A model generated the notes under the pieces. The model searched no databases, was not told the DNA's origin, and saw only the letters and a list, made by a program, of their open reading frames with translations. From Bactericera cockerelli (Eukaryota > Arthropoda > Insecta > Hemiptera > Triozidae), in NCBI GenBank assembly GCA_024516035.1, contig CM044959.1:10579088-10643087 (forward strand): a DNA stretch of 64,000 bases, in the 5' to 3' direction. The position numbers and the translations under genes were made by a program. Positions 59,873 to 64,000 of this stretch are shown one piece after another. How positions within the stretch are numbered: position 1 is the first letter of the stretch; every line of letters begins with the position of its first letter.

Positions 59873-60035
59873 AGGGCCATATTATAAAATAAGATTACGC
59901 AACAAAAATAAAGGACGTCGCTCAAGTCGAACTTTCAATAAAATCACAGCGCATCCTCACGCCCCACCATTTCTAGAATAAAGAGGTACTTTTTTCCCAA
60001 ATCATCTTTGTAATCTAATTTTGAAATTTGACCCT
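59873..60035. mobile_element. GGGCC-ended miniature element N3
   Basis: AGGGCCATATTATAAAATAA at the left pairs imperfectly with the right end (TTTTGAAATTTGACCCT); the inside has CAATAAAATCACAGCGC. A further start of the same family (AAGGGCCAAATTATGAAAC) follows at 60,037. Confidence 0.7.
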
Positions 60036-60129
60036 AAGGGCCAAATTATGAAACATTATAAGATTTAATCTTAGTAATGGTTGTATGGAATGACCTCGCC
60101 AACCAATGCCAAAAAAAAAAATCTTAGTA

Positions 60130-61253
60130 GAGACTATCCCTTAACACGCCCTCGAGAGGGAATTTCGATATTATAGATATTCTTTTACTTTTCTTCTGCT
60201 TCTTGTGTGGGATGTTGTAAAGTTTGTGGTTGATGATTTTGGAGCTGCAAGGATGGGCTCCTCGGAATCAAAGGGAAAAAAATCAGCAAAAGCTGAGGAC
60301 TCTCGATATGGGAAGCAATAGCAAATTCCCTTCTATGAAAAATATTATGGCTATAAAAAATGTTATAGCAAAGTAAGGTGTTATAGCAAAAATGTTATAG
60401 CAAAGTTGGCAGGGAGCATGTCACTGGGGATTTTATATTCAAAATTAATCCTTTTCTTTTTTAACAAATTAAGATAAACTCTCTGGGACAAGCACTCTAA
60501 AAGAGACCTCTCATTAAGTAAATGTTAATAAAAAATGATAAGCTCTTGTCTAAGTGCTTCTAATAGTTGTCCTGAAGATTTACCAAAGGACTCATTGTAT
60601 CTTCAATGGTTTTAAACAATTTTATCACCTGTCCAAAGCAGCTGATTAGACCGAGGACTTTCACGGCCGAAAATGATAAGCAAAGAATATACTGAAGTTG
60701 ATAAAGCCACCTAAGGAGGACACGAAAAGTGTCAGAAGTCACCCAAGGTTCTGGTGGACCGAACACAAGTCACGCGCGCAGCGCAAGTGGGTGTTCTGTG
60801 TTCGATTCGATTTCGCTGATATTAAATTTAATACCTGTCTAATAACATTCAATACAATGTTGGTCAGGTATATTAAATATTGAACTTACAGCACATCGTT
60901 GAGTATGAAGTGAGCACGATTTTGGATGGCGCAAGTTATTTCAACTATCGAATAGCTTGGATCCGGGATATTAACAGACCTAAATGGATGCTGCATTGCC
61001 TCTTAAGTACCAGGGACCTGGGGTACATATTACTATAAGACTTAGAGCGAAATTAAAAGACGTTTTTGTAATACCTCTGTGGCGCTAAGTCTCGGATTGC
61101 GTACTATGATAGATAGGGAAAACCGATGCTAAGCAATGACTTAAGTTATCAATTTTGTGTATTCATTTCGCACTTAGGTGCTGTAATCTCAGTATTAAAA
61201 GCCTTTCTCCATTTAGACTGTGTTAGCATTTTCCACCAACCTCTCATACTCAC
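60130..61253. other. No gene supported
   Basis: Has repeated GTTATAGCAAA near 60,340-60,400. A 22-codon ORF at 60,254 (MGSSESKGKKSAKAEDS) has a good ATG context but no continuation. Confidence 0.35.
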
Positions 61254-61641
61254 AATTCGCCTCTGACAACACAAAGAGGCGTAAACAACATTTTCGAAAT
61301 TTTACAGGAGAGCCAAAATGAGTTTTCTTGTGCATAAATTTTCTGTTCACGGTAGGAAAACCATCACTTCCCTGTACCTGTGAATGACCATACGAACTTT
61401 TTCTGTTGCCAAATTTGATTATTTAACCGTGACTATCGATTTACGCCTATTTGATTTGTCTGAAAAAGAGAAAAAGAGGGATACGCCTGATTTCAATTTT
61501 TGTTGTATCTTTTCTTTGGATTATAATTAAATTACGTCTATTTGTGAGAACAAAATATAGCACTAGTAGACTCAATTCAAGCAATAAAACTGATTTCAAA
61601 AATTTGTGGTTTACGCCTCTTTGTGTTGTCAGAGGCGAATT
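61254..61641. mobile_element. Miniature inverted-repeat element with about 34-bp ends
   Basis: AATTCGCCTCTGACAACACA + AAGAGGCGTAAAC at the left is repeated as a near-perfect inverted copy at the right. Each end itself contains an inverted CGCCTCT/AGAGGCG pair. 388 bp, no transposase. Confidence 0.85.
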
Positions 61642-61705
61642 AAGTAAGCTCTGTGTCTTTCAATTTTATGAATTTTATTGTCTTTTTCAGAACAGTAGAA
61701 ATCTG

Positions 61706-61955
61706 GTAGATTCCACTCAGTTGGAGTACCGACACAACTCAAAAGTTTAAGTAACAGTTCGAACTGTATCACTTGCCAGGGTCTATCAGGGTCCTCACAA
61801 CTTGAGTCTCGTGGCTTCCACTGAGTTGGAGTACTGACTGAACTCAAAAGTTTATGTAACAGTTCCTATTTAATCACTTGCCAGGGTCTAAGAAGAGATT
61901 CCTCACAACATGAGTCTCGTAGCTTCCACTCAGTTGGAGTACTGACGGAACTCTG
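61706..61955. repeat. About 107-bp tandem repeat, 2.3 copies
   Basis: Copies start at about 61,706, 61,811 and 61,919 with TTCCACTCAGTTGGAGTAC; each full copy contains CACTTGCCAGGGTCTA and CTCACAAC-TGAGTCTCGT. Confidence 0.85.
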
Positions 61956-63420
61956 GCCTTGATTCCAGAAGTCCGACACATCACGACCTAAACCAACTCA
62001 ATATTGATCCAGATTGTCCTAACAATCCATTGCGTATCACTAACATAGAACTGAAACAGCTTTTTATACCAATCAACATTCAACACCCAAATATAATTCG
62101 TAAAATACACATATTTTCAACAAATAACTACCATGGAAATATTTTTTACCATCTTTATTTTTTGTCAAATATCCTATCACTTCAATAGTGAAAACTTAAA
62201 AATTGTACATGAAAAATTGGAAATACATACATACTAAGTATTTTGATATATATTTTTTTATATAGGTTTAACGTCGCTTTCAACTGCATGGTCATATAAT
62301 GACGGGGGTGTAATATAACTCCCGATAAGAGAGAGATACGAAATCAAATGTGTATTTTGTTTGAATAATAATCACAAAACTAATCGTTTCCTTCAGAATC
62401 AAAAACATAAGTGTGTAGCATACCTATGTGCCGCATATGTCAAGGTTTTCCCGCTTTGGCTAGGCATACAATTAAATTTCCAATTAAAAAATCCATTCAA
62501 AACCCAATTTTTTCAATTAACTTTTTTTTTTTCGTGAACATCATCTTCCTAAACCTGTTGACATTCTGAAATCTGAAAAGTCCGTCATTTGTTGGAAATC
62601 TCAGATGTTTTGTCAAATTTACTCCAGTTGAGGAGAAAAAACTAGATGGAATTTTATAAATTCGGTGATACATAGTGGTCTGAGAGTGCTTCTGTCAACC
62701 TTGGTTGTCGTAGCATCCACATGGCCAAGCAATGGGGAGCAGGAAAATTTAATTGGCAGCCATTCAGGTATGCAAATTAGACACATCTTCTCATTTAAAA
62801 ATTCGAAACCTATTAAATATAATCAAATTACCGAACGTATCAAAAAATGTGTCTAAATGTTACGTGCCAAAATATATCAAACAGGAAACGGGCACGTAAA
62901 CAAATTGAAGATGAAACGAAATAAAACTATTGAGATTATTTAGTAGAAGATGAAAGACCACATCTTTCAAAGAAGAATAAGAGGACGTCAAAGAGGATTA
63001 ATTAGTCGCTTGAAGGTAACTCGCGAATCTTTTTGTGACACAAATCTTATTGTCACCTTGGCTAACCAACTGAAACATCCAATGGTACTCTTCGAGATCC
63101 TCTGGCATGCATCGTCCAGATGAATAAACAAAAGTGCTCCAATTTCTGTGCAGTCACATGCAGGTATCCAGTCTCCAGCCAACGCCAATAAAGTCGATTT
63201 TAGTCGATCATGGGGTACGGAGCAACATTTCATTAGTTTATGTACTACTCGATATTAAGTACATTATTTTTGTAATTTAATTTATACTCGTGATGGTCCC
63301 AATACGCCCGTGTCTTTACTGTAATCTATGTTGACCAGGCGCAACTATTGCAAAGTCGAACGTTTCAATATTTCATTGAGCTAGAAAGAGAGCACAAGTT
63401 GGTCGGGTGTCGGTCGGGCG
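61956..63420. other. No gene supported
   Basis: AT-rich; 62,255-62,320 holds a SINE-end fragment in reverse (AACGTCGCTTTCAACTGCAT). Nothing else recognised. Confidence 0.35.
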
Positions 63421-63424
63421 GGCA

Positions 63425-63735
63425 CCAGGGCCGGACTGAGAGGCGGCATGAGGGCTTTTTCAGGCAGATTGGATTGATTGTCTATAGAGTATTTTTATTA
63501 ATAGTTGAACCGAGAGTCGACTGCAAAAAGTCCTTTTTCGGCCAATGTGAGATTGTCTGTAGAGTATTTTGATTAGGAATTGGACCGAGGGTGTACTGCA
63601 CACAAAGACCTTTTCAGGCCAATGAAAAGTATTTTGAATTAAGTCCGGACTGAGAGTCAACAGGAGGGCTCTTTTCAAATTGGATTATCTGTGTAAAATT
63701 TTGAATAAGGATAGGACTGAGAGTCCGCAAGGCCT
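63425..63735. repeat. Degenerate tandem repeat, about 65-80 bp, roughly 4 units
   Basis: Each unit has GGACTGAGAGTC(C/A), then an A/G-rich CAAAAAGTCCTTTT-like part, CAATG and GTAGAGTATTTTGATTA. Units are strongly diverged and differ in length. Confidence 0.7.
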
Positions 63736-63879
63736 AGTCAGTATTTAAGTTTGCTGAAGTCAATTCCTGTTCCAACGAGGAATGCAACCACATGATTGTT
63801 ATGTCTCCAAGAGAATGATGAACAAGGTGCTGACATGCGTCCGCATGGAGAAGGATAGTATTAGACACTTATTTATAAG

Positions 63880-63955
63880 TATAAGTATAAGTAGTGCTTT
63901 ATTTAGACTGTCAGCGCAAGACAGGTAGTCCCATTATGCCAACAGTTATACTATC
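63880..63955 (-). mobile_element. Short retroposon 3' end (repeat I), reverse copy
   Basis: TATAAGTATAAGTATAAG tail, then AGTGCTTTATTTAGACTGTC and GTAGTCCCATTATGCCAAC, the reverse complement of 40,126-40,195. Confidence 0.8.
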
Positions 63956-64000
63956 GGAGAAGAAATAAGGAGTCCCTTTTTTCAATAGCTGTTTTGAAAT

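Noticed and set aside
60254..60320. Short ORF starting MGSSESKGKKS with a myristoylation-like start
   Set aside because: Only 22 codons, ends at a stop without a donor, no context.

Overview
This is a window of animal nuclear DNA: AT-rich, densely packed with transposable elements, and carrying spliced GC-richer exons. BEL/Pao retrotransposons, hAT-, piggyBac- and pogo-like miniature elements and many tRNA-derived SINEs mean a metazoan. An arthropod, perhaps a hemipteran-like insect, is my guess, not something the sequence proves.

Left third (3.8-25.5 kb): one minus-strand gene whose ten consecutive internal exons I could join with splice sites and reading phases that agree at nearly every junction (about 1,200 codons). 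Its coiled-coil block with a KKRQRGLLMRL-type motif resembles the centrosomal protein CEP350 (and its relative CCDC187). The 5' exons lie to the right of 25,475 and were not found. The 3' exons (a CAP-Gly domain would be expected in CEP350) would lie to the left of 3,803 and were not seen. Introns hold a 47-bp minisatellite, many SINEs, and a complete 7.8-kb BEL/Pao element (9,444-17,241) in the opposite orientation, with LTRs that look identical and a 5-bp target duplication. A younger SINE sits inside its 5' LTR.

Middle (27.4-39.1 kb): a 2-kb array of a 27-bp repeat that stays open on both strands, a hAT-type miniature element with a perfect 8-bp target duplication, and a second complete BEL/Pao element (31,312-38,511) inserted into an older dispersed repeat.

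Right half (39-64 kb): mostly nested repeats. These are six or more SINE families, piggyBac-like miniature elements at TTAA sites, a 136-bp tandem array, a GGGCC-ended miniature-element family and several satellite-like arrays. The best gene signal is a GC-rich first exon at 55,532-55,896 (+) coding a signal peptide plus a low-complexity region, with a good splice donor. Exon-like pieces at 40.3 and 57.8 kb are unproven.

The most interesting pattern is a shared structured domain. Four otherwise different SINE/retroposon families carry the same block, GGTGG(A/T)AGA followed by a 6-bp stem, a 3-nt loop and then TAACC(C/T)CGCC. The stem bases differ between families but keep pairing, so the structure looks preserved.
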